From Sphingomonas sp. Leaf22 (GTDB lineage: Bacteria; Pseudomonadota; Alphaproteobacteria; Sphingomonadales; Sphingomonadaceae), in contig NZ_LMKP01000012.1 of the NCBI RefSeq assembly GCF_001421715.1, forward strand, positions 352,501 to 416,500: a DNA stretch of 64,000 nucleotides. Direction: 5' to 3'. The notes beneath the pieces are model-generated. The model made no database searches. It was not told the DNA's origin and was given only the letters and a program-made list of their open reading frames with translations. Positions within the stretch are counted from its first letter, which is position 1; each line of letters begins with the position of its first letter. The position numbers and the translations under genes are program-made. Of the stretch, positions 40,390-49,164 are shown piece by piece.

Positions 40390-42354
40390 TTATGCGCCCT
40401 GCGGCGTTGGCGATCCGAAGGGGCCGCGGGGGCGGCGGGTCTTTGGGATCGAGGTGCCACCGGCGGCCAGCGGGGTGGACGGCGTGCCTTCGTCGCGGCC
40501 GATATCCTCGCCCGCGATCAGGCGCTTGATCTCGTCGCCCGACAGGGTTTCGAATTCGAGTAGCGCGCCGGCCAGCAGGTGCAGCTGATCGACATGGTCG
40601 GTCAGCAGCTTGCGGGCGCGGTCCAGACCGCCTTCGACGATACGCTTGATCTCGCTGTCGATCAGTTCGGCGGTCTTGTTCGACATCCGCGCCGGGGCCG
40701 ACGACGAATAGCCGAGGAAGCTTTCGCCCTGCGGTTCGCCATATTCGACCGGACCCACCGCATCGGACATGCCCCAGCGGGTGACCATGTCACGGGCGAG
40801 CGACGTCGCCTGCTGAATGTCGCCCGACGCGCCCGACGACACCTTGTCATAGCCGAAGATGATTTCCTCGGCGATGCGGCCACCCATCGCGACCGACAGG
40901 TTCGCGTACATCTTGTCACGATGATAGCTGTACGAATCGCGTTCCGGCAGGCGCATCACCATGCCCAGCGCACGACCGCGTGGGATGATCGTCGCCTTGT
41001 GGATCGGGTCCGACGCCGGTTCGTGGAGCGAGACGATGGCATGGCCGGCCTCGTGATAGGCGGTCATCCGCTTTTCGTCGTCGGTCATGACCATCGAGCG
41101 CCGTTCGGCACCCATCATGACCTTGTCCTTCGCTTCCTCGAACTCCTGGTTCGCGACGAGGCGCTTGCCCTTGCGCGCCGCGGTCAGCGCCGCTTCGTTG
41201 ACGAGGTTGGCGAGGTCGGCACCCGAGAAGCCCGGCGTACCGCGCGCGATGACGCGCGGATCGACGTCGGGGGCCAGCGGCACCTTCTTCATATGGACCT
41301 GCAGGATCTTGATCCGGCCCTCGATATCGGGGCGGGGGACGACGACCTGACGATCGAAGCGGCCCGGCCGCAGCAGCGCGGGATCGAGCACGTCGGGACG
41401 GTTGGTCGCGGCGACGATGATGATGCCTTCGTTCGCCTCGAACCCGTCCATTTCGACCAGCAGCTGGTTCAGCGTCTGCTCGCGTTCGTCATTGCCGTTG
41501 CCGAGACCTGCGCCGCGATGACGGCCGACCGCGTCGATTTCGTCGATGAAGACGATGCACGGGGCCGATTTCTTGGCCTGTTCGAACATATCGCGGACGC
41601 GGCTGGCACCGACGCCGACGAACATCTCGACGAAGTCCGAACCCGAAATGGTGAAGAACGGCACGCCGGCCTCCCCCGCGATGGCGCGGGCGAGCAGCGT
41701 CTTGCCGGTGCCGGGCGAGCCGACCAGCAATGCGCCCTTCGGAATCTTGCCGCCCAACCGTGCGAACTTGGTCGGGTCCTTGAGGAAGTCGACGATTTCG
41801 GTCAGCTCGGCGCGTGCTTCGTCGATGCCGGCGACATCGTCGAAGGTGACCTTGCCTTCCTTCTGCGTCAGCATCCGGGCGCGCGATTTGCCGAAGCCCA
41901 TCGCGCCGCCACCGCCGCCGCCCTTCTGCATCTGGCGCAGGACGACGAAGGCGATGCCGAGGAACAGCAGGAACGGCAGCGACTGGTACAACATGACCAG
42001 CCAAATATTCGGCCCTTCGTCGGGGCGCGCGTTCATGACGACGTTCTTCGCGCGCAGCCGTTCGATCAGGTTGGGATCGTTCAGCGCGTTGGTGCGGAAC
42101 TTGTCGTCATTGGTGTAGGTGCCGGTGATGGTGGTCGTCGCGATGTTGACGTCGCGGACCGACCCTTCGTCGACCTTGTTCAGGAAGGTCGAATACGGGA
42201 TCACCTGCCCCTGATTCTGCGTCGAGGGACCGTTGAACAACTGGACGAAGATCGCCAGCGATACGAGGATGCCGACCCAGATCAACAGGCTCTTCATCCA
42301 CGGATTGCCGCCGCCATTGTTGTCGGGGCCGTTCTGCTTGTCGTTGTCGTTCAT
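40390..42354 (-). CDS. ftsH: ATP-dependent zinc metalloprotease FtsH
   Basis: Membrane-anchored AAA+ protease of 654 aa. Two membrane helices (about residues 20-40 and 117-140) bracket a periplasmic domain. Walker A is GSPGTGKT (212-219), Walker [10 protein letters not shown] (267-275), the second region of homology includes [22 protein letters not shown], and the zinc site is HEAGH (434-438). The tail is low-complexity. Degrades misfolded membrane proteins and LpxC. Downstream of tilS, the common order. Confidence 0.97.
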   Translation of the reverse strand: MNDNDKQNGPDNNGGGNPWMKSLLIWVGILVSLAIFVQLFNGPSTQNQGQVIPYSTFLNKVDEGSVRDVNIATTTITGTYTNDDKFRTNALNDPNLIERLRAKNVVMNARPDEGPNIWLVMLYQSLPFLLFLGIAFVVLRQMQKGGGGGGAMGFGKSRARMLTQKEGKVTFDDVAGIDEARAELTEIVDFLKDPTKFARLGGKIPKGALLVGSPGTGKTLLARAIAGEAGVPFFTISGSDFVEMFVGVGASRVRDMFEQAKKSAPCIVFIDEIDAVGRHRGAGLGNGNDEREQTLNQLLVEMDGFEANEGIIIVAATNRPDVLDPALLRPGRFDRQVVVPRPDIEGRIKILQVHMKKVPLAPDVDPRVIARGTPGFSGADLANLVNEAALTAARKGKRLVANQEFEEAKDKVMMGAERRSMVMTDDEKRMTAYHEAGHAIVSLHEPASDPIHKATIIPRGRALGMVMRLPERDSYSYHRDKMYANLSVAMGGRIAEEIIFGYDKVSSGASGDIQQATSLARDMVTRWGMSDAVGPVEYGEPQGESFLGYSSSAPARMSNKTAELIDSEIKRIVEGGLDRARKLLTDHVDQLHLLAGALLEFETLSGDEIKRLIAGEDIGRDEGTPSTPLAAGGTSIPKTRRPRGPFGSPTPQGA

Positions 42355-42423
42355 GCGGACGTGTTACCTCTCAGTAACCACAAGATAGGCCAGCGAAGGT
42401 TAATGACAATGGAACAACGTCGA

Positions 42424-43542
42424 TCAGACTGAACGACGCGGCGGAGCGGGAGAAAACCGCCAGATTTGCCGCTTCGGCACGACCAGGATGCCGGCCTGGG
42501 TCGCCGGTTTTCCCGGCTCGAGCGCGTCGAGCAGCGATTCGATATTGGCGGCGTCGGACCAGCGGCCTTCGGTGACGGCGTGAGTCGCGCGGACGTCGCC
42601 GATCGCGCGGCGGGCGAGGCGGCGGCGTAGTTCGCGCGGCAGGTCGGTGACGTCGATCCGGGTCGCTGCGTCGTCGGCCGTGCGCCGGGTGCGCCAGAGC
42701 CAGTCGACGGTGTCGGTCAGCGCCGTATCGACGTCGCGACAATGCGCGGCGGCGGCAGCGAGCGCGAGCGGGTCGATCTGGCCGGTGGCGAGCAGCGCGC
42801 GGGCATGGGTGCGGTCGTAGCGCGGATCGACGTTCGACGGGTCGTCGACGAAGGGTAGGTCGGCGGCGAGGGTGCGTAGTTCGGCTCGACGCCAGTTCAG
42901 AAGGGGGCGGATGACGGGGAGGGCCGGTGCCTTGCCATCCGGCCGTAGCCCGGCGGAGGCCGGGGTCCAGTCGGGAAGGTGGTGCTGGTATGCGGTGACG
43001 TCCCCCAACTGGGCTCCGGCCTTCGCCGGGGTATGGCTTGGGGCGGCTGCTGCTGCCCATCGATCGGCGCGAAAGTCCCAGCGGGGGCGGATGCCGGCGA
43101 GACCGGCGGGGCCGGAACCGCGCGCGGCGCGCATCAGGAAGGTTTCGGCCTGATCGTCGGCATGGTGCGCGGTGGCGAGCGCGCCGGCCTTTGCCGCGAG
43201 CGCCCAGCCGGCGAGGAGAGCGTAGCGGAGGTGGCGGGCCTGTGCCTGGATACTGGCCCCGGTCGGGGGGTGATCGGGGGACAGGGTGGCGTGGGGGATG
43301 CGGTGGGTTGCGCACCATTTGGCGACCATCGCGGCTTCGTGCGCGGCGGCGGGGCGCAGGCGGTGGTCGACGGTGGCGGCGATGACCGCGTTCGGGAAGG
43401 CGGCGGTGGCGAGGGCCAGCATCGCCATCGAGTCCGGGCCGCCGGAGACGGCGACCGCGAGCGGGGCGGCGGGCGTTGGTGCCGGCGCGAGCGCGGTGAG
43501 GTCGGTGGTGAAGCGGGTGATGGCTTTGGGGGGGAGGGTCAT
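42424..43542 (-). CDS. tilS: tRNA(Ile)-lysidine synthase TilS with an in-frame repeat insertion
   Basis: Modifies C34 of tRNA-Ile(CAU) to lysidine. The 372-aa product has the PP-loop SGGPDS at residues 33-38, VDHRLRPAAAHEA, HHADDQAETFLMRAARGSG and PLLNWRRAEL. Residues about 169-200 (including TPAKAGAQLG and DWTPASAGLR) are translated from a family C palindrome and have no counterpart expected in TilS. The insertion keeps frame and sits between GIRPRW and the conserved RPLL motif, likely in a surface loop. TilS is normally essential, so the gene is presumably functional. Confidence 0.92.
   Translation of the reverse strand: MTLPPKAITRFTTDLTALAPAPTPAAPLAVAVSGGPDSMAMLALATAAFPNAVIAATVDHRLRPAAAHEAAMVAKWCATHRIPHATLSPDHPPTGASIQAQARHLRYALLAGWALAAKAGALATAHHADDQAETFLMRAARGSGPAGLAGIRPRWDFRADRWAAAAAPSHTPAKAGAQLGDVTAYQHHLPDWTPASAGLRPDGKAPALPVIRPLLNWRRAELRTLAADLPFVDDPSNVDPRYDRTHARALLATGQIDPLALAAAAAHCRDVDTALTDTVDWLWRTRRTADDAATRIDVTDLPRELRRRLARRAIGDVRATHAVTEGRWSDAANIESLLDALEPGKPATQAGILVVPKRQIWRFSPAPPRRSV
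42945..43036. repeat. Family C palindrome inserted inside tilS
   Basis: About 92 bp with left arm CCCGGCGGAGGCCGGGGTCC and right arm CTCCGGCCTTCGCCGGGGTA, plus inner arms CAGTCGGG and CCCCCAACTGGG. Same layout as copies at 57582 and 62155, which are intergenic. Confidence 0.85.
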
Positions 43543-43912
43543 TGTGGGTTGGTGTTCGGTGGTTTCACATTCACCTGCTTCCCCCCATCCGTTTGCTTCG
43601 AGCGGAGGTTCGAGCTTGTCGAGAACTGTAGTCGAGAAGGCGGCGGCCCAAACGAACGGGTTCTCGACGGACGCTTCTCGACTTCGCTCGAAGCTGCTCG
43701 AACTGAACGGGGGATGTTGTGGCAAGCTATCCCACCAACGACGGGAAGCTTGGTTCGGTAGCGCCGCCAAAGCGCAACCCTCCGCCGTTCGTCCTGGGGT
43801 GCGGTCGAGCCTGTAAAAACAGGATAGCGAAGGACCTGCACCAGTGCTTCGATCCGGGCCCTCGACAAGTCCAGTCCCTACTCAGCATAAACGACGTGCG
43901 TATAGTCGTGCG
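43543..43912. other. Gap between tilS and the CpoB-like gene
   Basis: A 370-bp non-coding region dominated by the family E element. A minus-strand frame across it is compositionally unlike its neighbours and consists largely of translated repeat; I do not call it a gene. Confidence 0.6.
43581..43713. repeat. Family E inverted repeat, copy 1
   Basis: About 133 bp with left part containing GGTTCGAGCTTGTCGAGAA and right part GTTCTCGACGGACGCTTCTC followed by GACTTCGCTCGAAGC hairpins and GAACTGAACGGGGG. Copy 2 is at 53765. This TTCGAG/CTCGAA type differs in base composition from families A-D. Confidence 0.78.
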
Positions 43913-44872
43913 TCACACACACTTGTTCGCCGTCCGACCCTTCACAATGTCGGATTTCATCGTCGCCGACATCTTGTCACCATAGACATCGGTCAGCTCG
44001 CCATAGACATCGCAAGCTTCCTTCGTCTTCTTCAGCTTGGTCAGTGCATCAGCCAGATAGAATAGACTGTCGGGCGCGCGTTCGCCGTCGGGGGCGTTTT
44101 TGTAGTTTTCGTAGAACTCGCGGCTGGCGAGGCTGGGCTTGCCGTCGTCGAGATAGGCGCGGCCGATCAGGTTCTGGGCGAAGCTGGCGCGGCGGTGTTT
44201 GGGATATTGCTGGACGACCGGACGGAGCGCGGCGATCGCTTCGGGATAGAGTTTGGCGTTCCACAGGCGGTAGCCATAGGTGTAGCCGTCCTCGGCCGCG
44301 TCGCCGGTCGCGGGTTTTTCGATCGCGTTCACGCGGGCGGCGCGGGCCGGGTCGGCGGCGGGCGCGGCGGCAGGCGTGCCGAGCGTGCCGCCGCCATTGC
44401 CCGGACCGCGCGTGGGCGGCGGCGGCGTGTCGGTGCTGGTGTCGCCCGCCGCGGCGACCGCGCCGGGGGTGGCGGGGGGCAGCGCGCCGGCCTCGGCGGT
44501 CTTCAGCCGGGCGTCGGTCGCGGCCTTGTAGGCGGCGAAGGATTCCTCGAGCTGGCGCTGCTTGTACTGCACCTGTTCGAGCTGGCCGGTCAGCGACTGT
44601 TGCTGCGATTCGAGCGCGTCGATCCGCGCGGTCAGCGTGGCGAGCGGGCCGCTCGACGGGGAACCGGGAATGTCGGTCGGCTGGGTCGGGGCGGTGATCT
44701 GCGGCTCGACCTGATTGGGGGCACCGCCGGGGAACACCTTGCGCTGTACGGCGCGCATCTCGCGCTCGAGCTTGTTGACGCGGCCGTCGAGCGCGCCCTG
44801 ATCCTGGGCGGTGGCGGGCAGGGCGAGGAGCAGGCCGAGCGCAGCGAGCGGCAGGCCGAGGAGAGGTCGCAT
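43913..44872 (-). CDS. Tol-Pal-associated coordinator CpoB/YbgF-like
   Basis: A 319-aa exported protein: signal peptide MRPLLGLPLAALGLLLALPATAQ, coiled coil (LDGRVNKLEREMRAVQRKV and ARIDALESQQQSLTGQLEQVQYKQRQLEESF), a long Pro/Ala/Gly linker, and C-terminal TPR motifs (GYRLWNAKLYPEAIAALRPVVQQYPKHRRASFAQNLIGRAYLDDGKPSLASREFYENY). This is the CpoB layout; in other bacteria the gene follows pal, but no tol-pal genes are adjacent here. It probably acts in the periplasm with Tol-Pal or PG synthesis. Confidence 0.85.
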   Translation of the reverse strand: MRPLLGLPLAALGLLLALPATAQDQGALDGRVNKLEREMRAVQRKVFPGGAPNQVEPQITAPTQPTDIPGSPSSGPLATLTARIDALESQQQSLTGQLEQVQYKQRQLEESFAAYKAATDARLKTAEAGALPPATPGAVAAAGDTSTDTPPPPTRGPGNGGGTLGTPAAAPAADPARAARVNAIEKPATGDAAEDGYTYGYRLWNAKLYPEAIAALRPVVQQYPKHRRASFAQNLIGRAYLDDGKPSLASREFYENYKNAPDGERAPDSLFYLADALTKLKKTKEACDVYGELTDVYGDKMSATMKSDIVKGRTANKCV

Positions 44873-44931
44873 GGAAAGGCCCTTCGAGGCGGAACGGGGA
44901 AGACTGTGGCGCATGTCGCCTGTCGCCACGC

Positions 44932-45747
44932 TTAACCCGCCGGGCTGGGGGTCGGCGTGGGCGTTGTGCGGCCGCGGATCGCGTCGGCGCTGATGCCGAC
45001 GGTGACCGCACGTTCGGCGGTGCCGAGCGGCGGCACGTTCGATCCGTTGAGCGTGACGGTCAGCAGGTCGGGGCGGCCGGTACGGATCTGCGGATTCTTG
45101 GCGGTCGCGGGCACGTCGTAACGCTCGTTCGCCGCCATCTCCTTGTTCACCAGCGTGCCTGAATCGTCGAAGATCCGGACCCAGACCGGGCCGGTGGCGG
45201 TGAGCGTCACCTGTCCGCCGCTGGCCGGGGCGGCGACGGGGACGCTGGCACCGCCGGGGGCCGCGGTCGGGGTGGCTTCGGGCAACATGCCGAGATCGCC
45301 GGCGACGGTTGCGGCGGGGGTTGCCGGTTCGTCCTGCCGGAACAGCGACGTGCCGAAGAACACACCGGCGACCAGCAACAGCACGATGGCGATCGCGGCG
45401 GCGGCGGCGACCAGCCCGCCCGACGGGCCACGGCGCACGTCGATCGGCTCAAGGTCCTGCAGCGGTTCGGGACGTTGATAATTGGTGGCGAGTTCGGCGC
45501 GCAGCGCGCGGGCGACATCGGTCTCGTCGATGTTCACCGCGCGGGCATAGGCGCGCCCGAACCCCATCGCATAGGTGCTGGACGGGAGCGCCTGAAACTT
45601 GCCGTCCTCGACCGCTTCGAGGTGGCGGAGCGGAATGCGGGTGCGCTGCGCGATGTCGGACAGGGTCAGGCCCTGCGCCTCGCGTGCGGAGCGCAGCATC
45701 ATGCCCGCCGTGCGTGGCGTGCCCGTGGTGCCGTCGCCGTCCATCAT
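44932..45747 (-). CDS. RodZ-like HTH membrane protein
   Basis: A 271-aa protein with an N-terminal HTH_25 domain (MMLRSAREAQGLTLSDIAQRTRIPLRHLEAVEDGKFQALPSSTYAMGFGRAYA), a membrane helix (LVAAAAAIAIVLLLVAGVFFG), and a periplasmic DUF4115 domain (VTLTATGPVWVRIFDDSGTLVNKEMAANERYDVPA). RodZ links MreB to the envelope. ATG 45747 with AAGGG upstream is preferred over the adjacent GTG. It lies 59 bp upstream of the CpoB-like gene and in the same direction. Confidence 0.86.
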   Translation of the reverse strand: MMDGDGTTGTPRTAGMMLRSAREAQGLTLSDIAQRTRIPLRHLEAVEDGKFQALPSSTYAMGFGRAYARAVNIDETDVARALRAELATNYQRPEPLQDLEPIDVRRGPSGGLVAAAAAIAIVLLLVAGVFFGTSLFRQDEPATPAATVAGDLGMLPEATPTAAPGGASVPVAAPASGGQVTLTATGPVWVRIFDDSGTLVNKEMAANERYDVPATAKNPQIRTGRPDLLTVTLNGSNVPPLGTAERAVTVGISADAIRGRTTPTPTPSPAG

Positions 45748-45884
45748 CACTACCCTTCTTACCCGCTGCTGCCAGCCCCCGGTCGCGGAGGGGTTTCGGC
45801 CAGCAGGCTGCGCCTGTCAACGCCGGAGCGGGGAGTTGTCGGGGAATTGGGGCGGGGATCGTATGTCATGCGGGTGGGGGCAGT

Positions 45885-46020
45885 TGGCGGAGGGGGTTCG
45901 CCGCGCGATGCAGCCATGCCGTATGCGGACGCCCCCCTCCACCATGCTGCGCATGGTCCCCCTCCCCGCGAGCGGGGAGGATTTGTTGGCGCATGACTCC
46001 TCCCCGCAGGCGGGGAGAAG
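45885..46020. repeat. Family A palindromic element, copy 5 (diverged)
   Basis: Contains the inner arms GGAGGGGGTTCG and CCCCCCTCCACCATG and the right outer arms CTCCCCGCGAGCGGGGAGG; an additional hairpin CTCCCCGCAGGCGGGGAG follows. The left outer arm is degraded. It ends against the stop codon of ptsP. Confidence 0.72.
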
Positions 46021-46022
46021 TT

Positions 46023-48299
46023 TCAGGAGAGTTCCACGCCGTTCGTCCTGGCCCATTCTTCGAGGGCGGGGCGGAGGGTGCGGGTGGGGATGGCGAGCAG
46101 GCGGTCGATCTCGGCCATCGCCGCCTGCCGGTCGAGCGAGCGGATCATCGCCTTGACCGGGCCGACCGCCGCCGGGGTGATCGACAGGCGGTCGATGCCG
46201 AGCGCGATCAGCGCCATCGCTTCGAGGGGACGTCCGCCCATTTCGCCGCACACCGCGACCGGCTTGCCGGCTTCATGGGCGGCCTTCGTAACGCGGCGCA
46301 GGAAGCGCAGGATCGCAGGCGACAGCCAGTCGTAGCGCATGGCGAGGCGCGGATCGGCGCGGTCGGCGGCGAACAGGAATTGCGTGAGGTCGTTGGTGCC
46401 GATCGACAGGAAATCCAACTGTGGCCACAGGAAATCGAGCACGTCGGCGAGCGCCGGCACCTCCAGCATCGCGCCGTAGCGGATGTCGGTCGGCAGCGAC
46501 TTGCCGCGACCGCGCAGCCATTCGCGCTGCGCCTCGAACAGGGTGCGGGCTTCCTCGAATTCCCAGGGTTCGGACACCATCGGGAACATGACGTTCAGGG
46601 TTCGGCCCGATGCCGCTTCGATCAGGGCGCGGGCCTGCGCCTTCATCAACCCTTCGCGACCGAGCGCGAGGCGGAGCGCGCGCCAGCCCATTGCCGGGTT
46701 TTCCTCGTCATGCCCCTCGGCATGGTCGAGATAGGGCAGCGCCTTGTCGCCGCCGATATCGACGGTGCGGAACACGACCGGGCGGTCGCCGGCGACATCC
46801 AGTACGTCGCGATAGAGCCGCTGCTGGCGTTCGCGCTGCGGCAGGGTGGCGGAGACGAGGAACTGGAATTCGGTGCGGAACAGGCCGATGCCGTCGGCCC
46901 CGGTCAGGTCGAGCGCGGCGACGTCGTCGCGCAGGCCCGCATTGACCATCATCGTGATGCGATGGCCGTCGCGCGTGACGGGCGGTTCGCCCTTCATCGC
47001 GGCGAAGGTGGCGCGGCGTTTCTGGGTCAGCGCCAGCTTCGCCTCGAACGCTTCCTCCATCGCCGGGGTCGGGCGGATGACCAGCAGATCCTCGACCGAA
47101 TTGAGCAGCAGCCGGTCGCCCTCCGCGATCAGGCGGCGGACGTCGCGGACGCGGCCCAATACCGGCACGCCCATCGCGCGGGCGACGATGACGACGTGCG
47201 CGGTCAGCGACCCTTCCTCCAGCACGACCCCTTTCAGCCGGCGGCGGTCATATTCTAGCAGCTCGGCGGGGCCGAGGTTGCGCGCGATCAGGACAGTATC
47301 CTGTCGCAGGCCCATTTGCGCGGCGGTGCCGAGCTGGCCCGACACGATGCGCAGCAACCGGTTGGACAGGTCCTCCAGATCGTGCATCCGGTCGGCGAGC
47401 AACGGGTCCTTGATCTCGCGCATCCGCATCCGGGTGCGCTGCTGCACGCGTTCGATCGCCGCCTCGGCGGTCAGGCCGCTGTCGATCGCCTCGTTGATGC
47501 GGCGTGCCCAGCCCTCGTCATAGGCGAACATCTTGTAGGTCGCGAGCACCTCGTCATGTTCGCCGCCGACGCCGAATTCGGCCTGGTTCGACATGCGTTC
47601 GATCTGGTCGCGCATCTTGTCGAACGCGGCATAGACGCGGTGGCGCTCCGCCTCGGTATCTTCCGCCACGGTATGTTCGATGACGATGCGCGGCTGGTGA
47701 AAGACGGCGACGCCCGCGCCCATCCCCTCGACCAGCTTGAAGCCTGGCACCCGCACCGCGCCGGTCGCCTGCGGCCGGATCGACGCACCGGCGGTCGCGT
47801 CGATCAGGTCGGCATTGGCGATGAGTTCGGACAGCACCATCGCGACGGTCTGCAGCGCCTCGATCTCGATATCGGCATAGCGGCGCGGGTCGGCATGCTG
47901 CACGGTCAGCACGCCGACGGCGCGTTCGCGGCGGATGACCGGGACGCCGGCGAAGCTGTGATATTTGTCCTCCCCCGTTTCCGGGCGATAGGCGAAGTCG
48001 GGATGGCTCGCCGCCTCGGCGAGGTTCAGCGTCTCGACATTGGCGACGATGGTGCCGACCAGCCCTTCGCCCGGCGCGAATTTGGTGACGTGGACCGCCT
48101 CCTGCGCGAGGCCGACCGTGGCGAAGAGTTCGAGCAGCCCCTCGCGCAGCAGGTAGATCGAGCAGACCTCGCTATCGAGCGCCTCGGCGATGATGCGGAC
48201 GACCGAGTTGAGCTTGGCCTGCGCCGGACTTCGCGACGCCATCACGTCGTGAAGGTTCGTCAGGATTTCGCGGGCGGAGGCAGTGGCCGATAGGGGCAT
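46023..48299 (-). CDS. ptsP: Phosphoenolpyruvate-protein phosphotransferase PtsP (EI-Ntr)
   Basis: First enzyme of the nitrogen-related PTS: autophosphorylates from PEP and passes phosphate to NPr. The 758-aa protein has an N-terminal GAF domain (about residues 20-170), EI N-terminal and swivelling domain with the active His in EGSLTAHVVIVARAMGVPVLG, and the PEP-binding barrel with GIGLFRTEFQFL, RTVDIGGDKALPYL, MFPMVSEPWEF, IGTNDLTQFLFAADR and the C-terminal Cys in VAVCGEMGGRP. Other nitrogen-PTS genes are not in the window. Confidence 0.95.
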   Translation of the reverse strand: MPLSATASAREILTNLHDVMASRSPAQAKLNSVVRIIAEALDSEVCSIYLLREGLLELFATVGLAQEAVHVTKFAPGEGLVGTIVANVETLNLAEAASHPDFAYRPETGEDKYHSFAGVPVIRRERAVGVLTVQHADPRRYADIEIEALQTVAMVLSELIANADLIDATAGASIRPQATGAVRVPGFKLVEGMGAGVAVFHQPRIVIEHTVAEDTEAERHRVYAAFDKMRDQIERMSNQAEFGVGGEHDEVLATYKMFAYDEGWARRINEAIDSGLTAEAAIERVQQRTRMRMREIKDPLLADRMHDLEDLSNRLLRIVSGQLGTAAQMGLRQDTVLIARNLGPAELLEYDRRRLKGVVLEEGSLTAHVVIVARAMGVPVLGRVRDVRRLIAEGDRLLLNSVEDLLVIRPTPAMEEAFEAKLALTQKRRATFAAMKGEPPVTRDGHRITMMVNAGLRDDVAALDLTGADGIGLFRTEFQFLVSATLPQRERQQRLYRDVLDVAGDRPVVFRTVDIGGDKALPYLDHAEGHDEENPAMGWRALRLALGREGLMKAQARALIEAASGRTLNVMFPMVSEPWEFEEARTLFEAQREWLRGRGKSLPTDIRYGAMLEVPALADVLDFLWPQLDFLSIGTNDLTQFLFAADRADPRLAMRYDWLSPAILRFLRRVTKAAHEAGKPVAVCGEMGGRPLEAMALIALGIDRLSITPAAVGPVKAMIRSLDRQAAMAEIDRLLAIPTRTLRPALEEWARTNGVELS

Positions 48300-48388
48300 G
48301 GCGCAGGGCTAACACGGGAAGGAGGAGGCGTCACGACGCTTTAGGTCGGGGGCGGGGGGAATTGGGTACTGATGGCTCGTCAACTGCT

Positions 48389-48484
48389 CGTCATTCCCGC
48401 GCAGGCGGGAATCCATTGACGCCGAGGTTCGGGCAGGAAGCGCCGCCGTGGCGGATATGGGTCCCCGCCTGCGCGGGGACGACG
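48389..48484. repeat. Family B palindrome, copy 2
   Basis: Arms CGTCATTCCCGCGCAGGCGG and CCCCGCCTGCGCGGGGACGA around a roughly 45-bp centre, between ptsP and the XRE regulator. The centre differs from copy 1. Confidence 0.84.
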
Positions 48485-48509
48485 TCCGGTTCCTGTTCAG
48501 GCGGGCCAA

Positions 48510-49070
48510 TCACAGATTGCGGACCAGCCGTTCGGCGACCGCGAGCCACGGGGCGATCAGCGCGACGGGGCTGGCGCCGAGCCGGGTCGGGAGCAGCGAC
48601 ACCGCGTCGCCGTCGAACGCGAGCAGCCGACCGTACACGAAGCGGCCGGCGGGGCCGGGGGCGAGGACGTCCCGGTGGAGCGCGGCGAGGTAGTCGGCGG
48701 GTGCGAGGCGGCGGCACCAGACGAGGTCGCCCGCGCGATAGTCGCCGGTCGCGCTCTGCACGATCACGGTGACGAGATCGGGTTCGATGCGCGGCGGGGT
48801 GACGCTCATCGCCCGGCGCGGTGCGGCGGCGCCCGATGCGTCGAGCAGCGCGGCGACGGGCATGTCGGGCCGTTCGGGCAGGCGGACCAGATCGGCGGCA
48901 TCGACCGCCAGCGCCCCGGCGATGCGGTTCAGCCAGCCGACCGATACGGTCCGCGTACCGGTTTCGAGGCGGCCGATGGTCTGCGCGGTGGTGGGCGGCA
49001 CGCACCGGATCGCGACTTCCTCCAGCGTCAGCCCGCGGGCGCGGCGTACCTCGCGGATGGCGGTAATCAT
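48510..49070 (-). CDS. XRE-family regulator with S24-like C-terminal domain (candidate GTA repressor)
   Basis: A 186-aa regulator. The N-terminal HTH_3-type domain is MITAIREVRRARGLTLEEVAIRCVPPTTAQTIGRLETG (about residues 1-60). The C-terminal half (ATGDYRAGDLVWCRRLAPADYLAALHRDVLAPG, then GRFVYGRLLAFDGDAVSLLP) resembles the beta-rich S24/LexA-like fold, without a clear Ser-Lys catalytic pair. RBS AAAGGG before ATG 49070. It is divergent from a DUF6456 gene and near a GTA cluster, which recalls the rogA-gafYZ layout of Caulobacter; the assignment as GTA repressor is inference. Confidence 0.75.
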   Translation of the reverse strand: MITAIREVRRARGLTLEEVAIRCVPPTTAQTIGRLETGTRTVSVGWLNRIAGALAVDAADLVRLPERPDMPVAALLDASGAAAPRRAMSVTPPRIEPDLVTVIVQSATGDYRAGDLVWCRRLAPADYLAALHRDVLAPGPAGRFVYGRLLAFDGDAVSLLPTRLGASPVALIAPWLAVAERLVRNL

Positions 49071-49090
49071 CAATGGCCCTTTCGCAAACC

Positions 49091-49103
49091 CATCTGGTAC
49101 AAT
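49091..49103 (+). promoter_or_regulatory. CATCTGG-TACAAT promoter element before DUF6456 gene
   Basis: CATCTGGTACAAT lies in the 94-bp divergent gap between the XRE and DUF6456 genes, 62 bp before the DUF6456 start. TACAAT fits a -10 hexamer. The decamer CCCATCTGGT here is repeated exactly (opposite strand) before the terminase operon, and CATCTGG-Y-ACAA is shared with the element at 54833. Shared operator or activator site is inferred. Confidence 0.5.
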
Positions 49104-49164
49104 CGCTTTCCTACAAGGGTGACCCCATGGCAAGCCCGCCGGACTCGGTAATGGGAGGTACGGG

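Noticed and set aside
43539..43868. Minus-strand frame across the tilS-CpoB gap
   Set aside because: Mostly translated repeat sequence with unlike composition and no ribosome site.
46844..47258. Plus-strand frame opposite ptsP
   Set aside because: Antisense shadow of the highly conserved ptsP gene.
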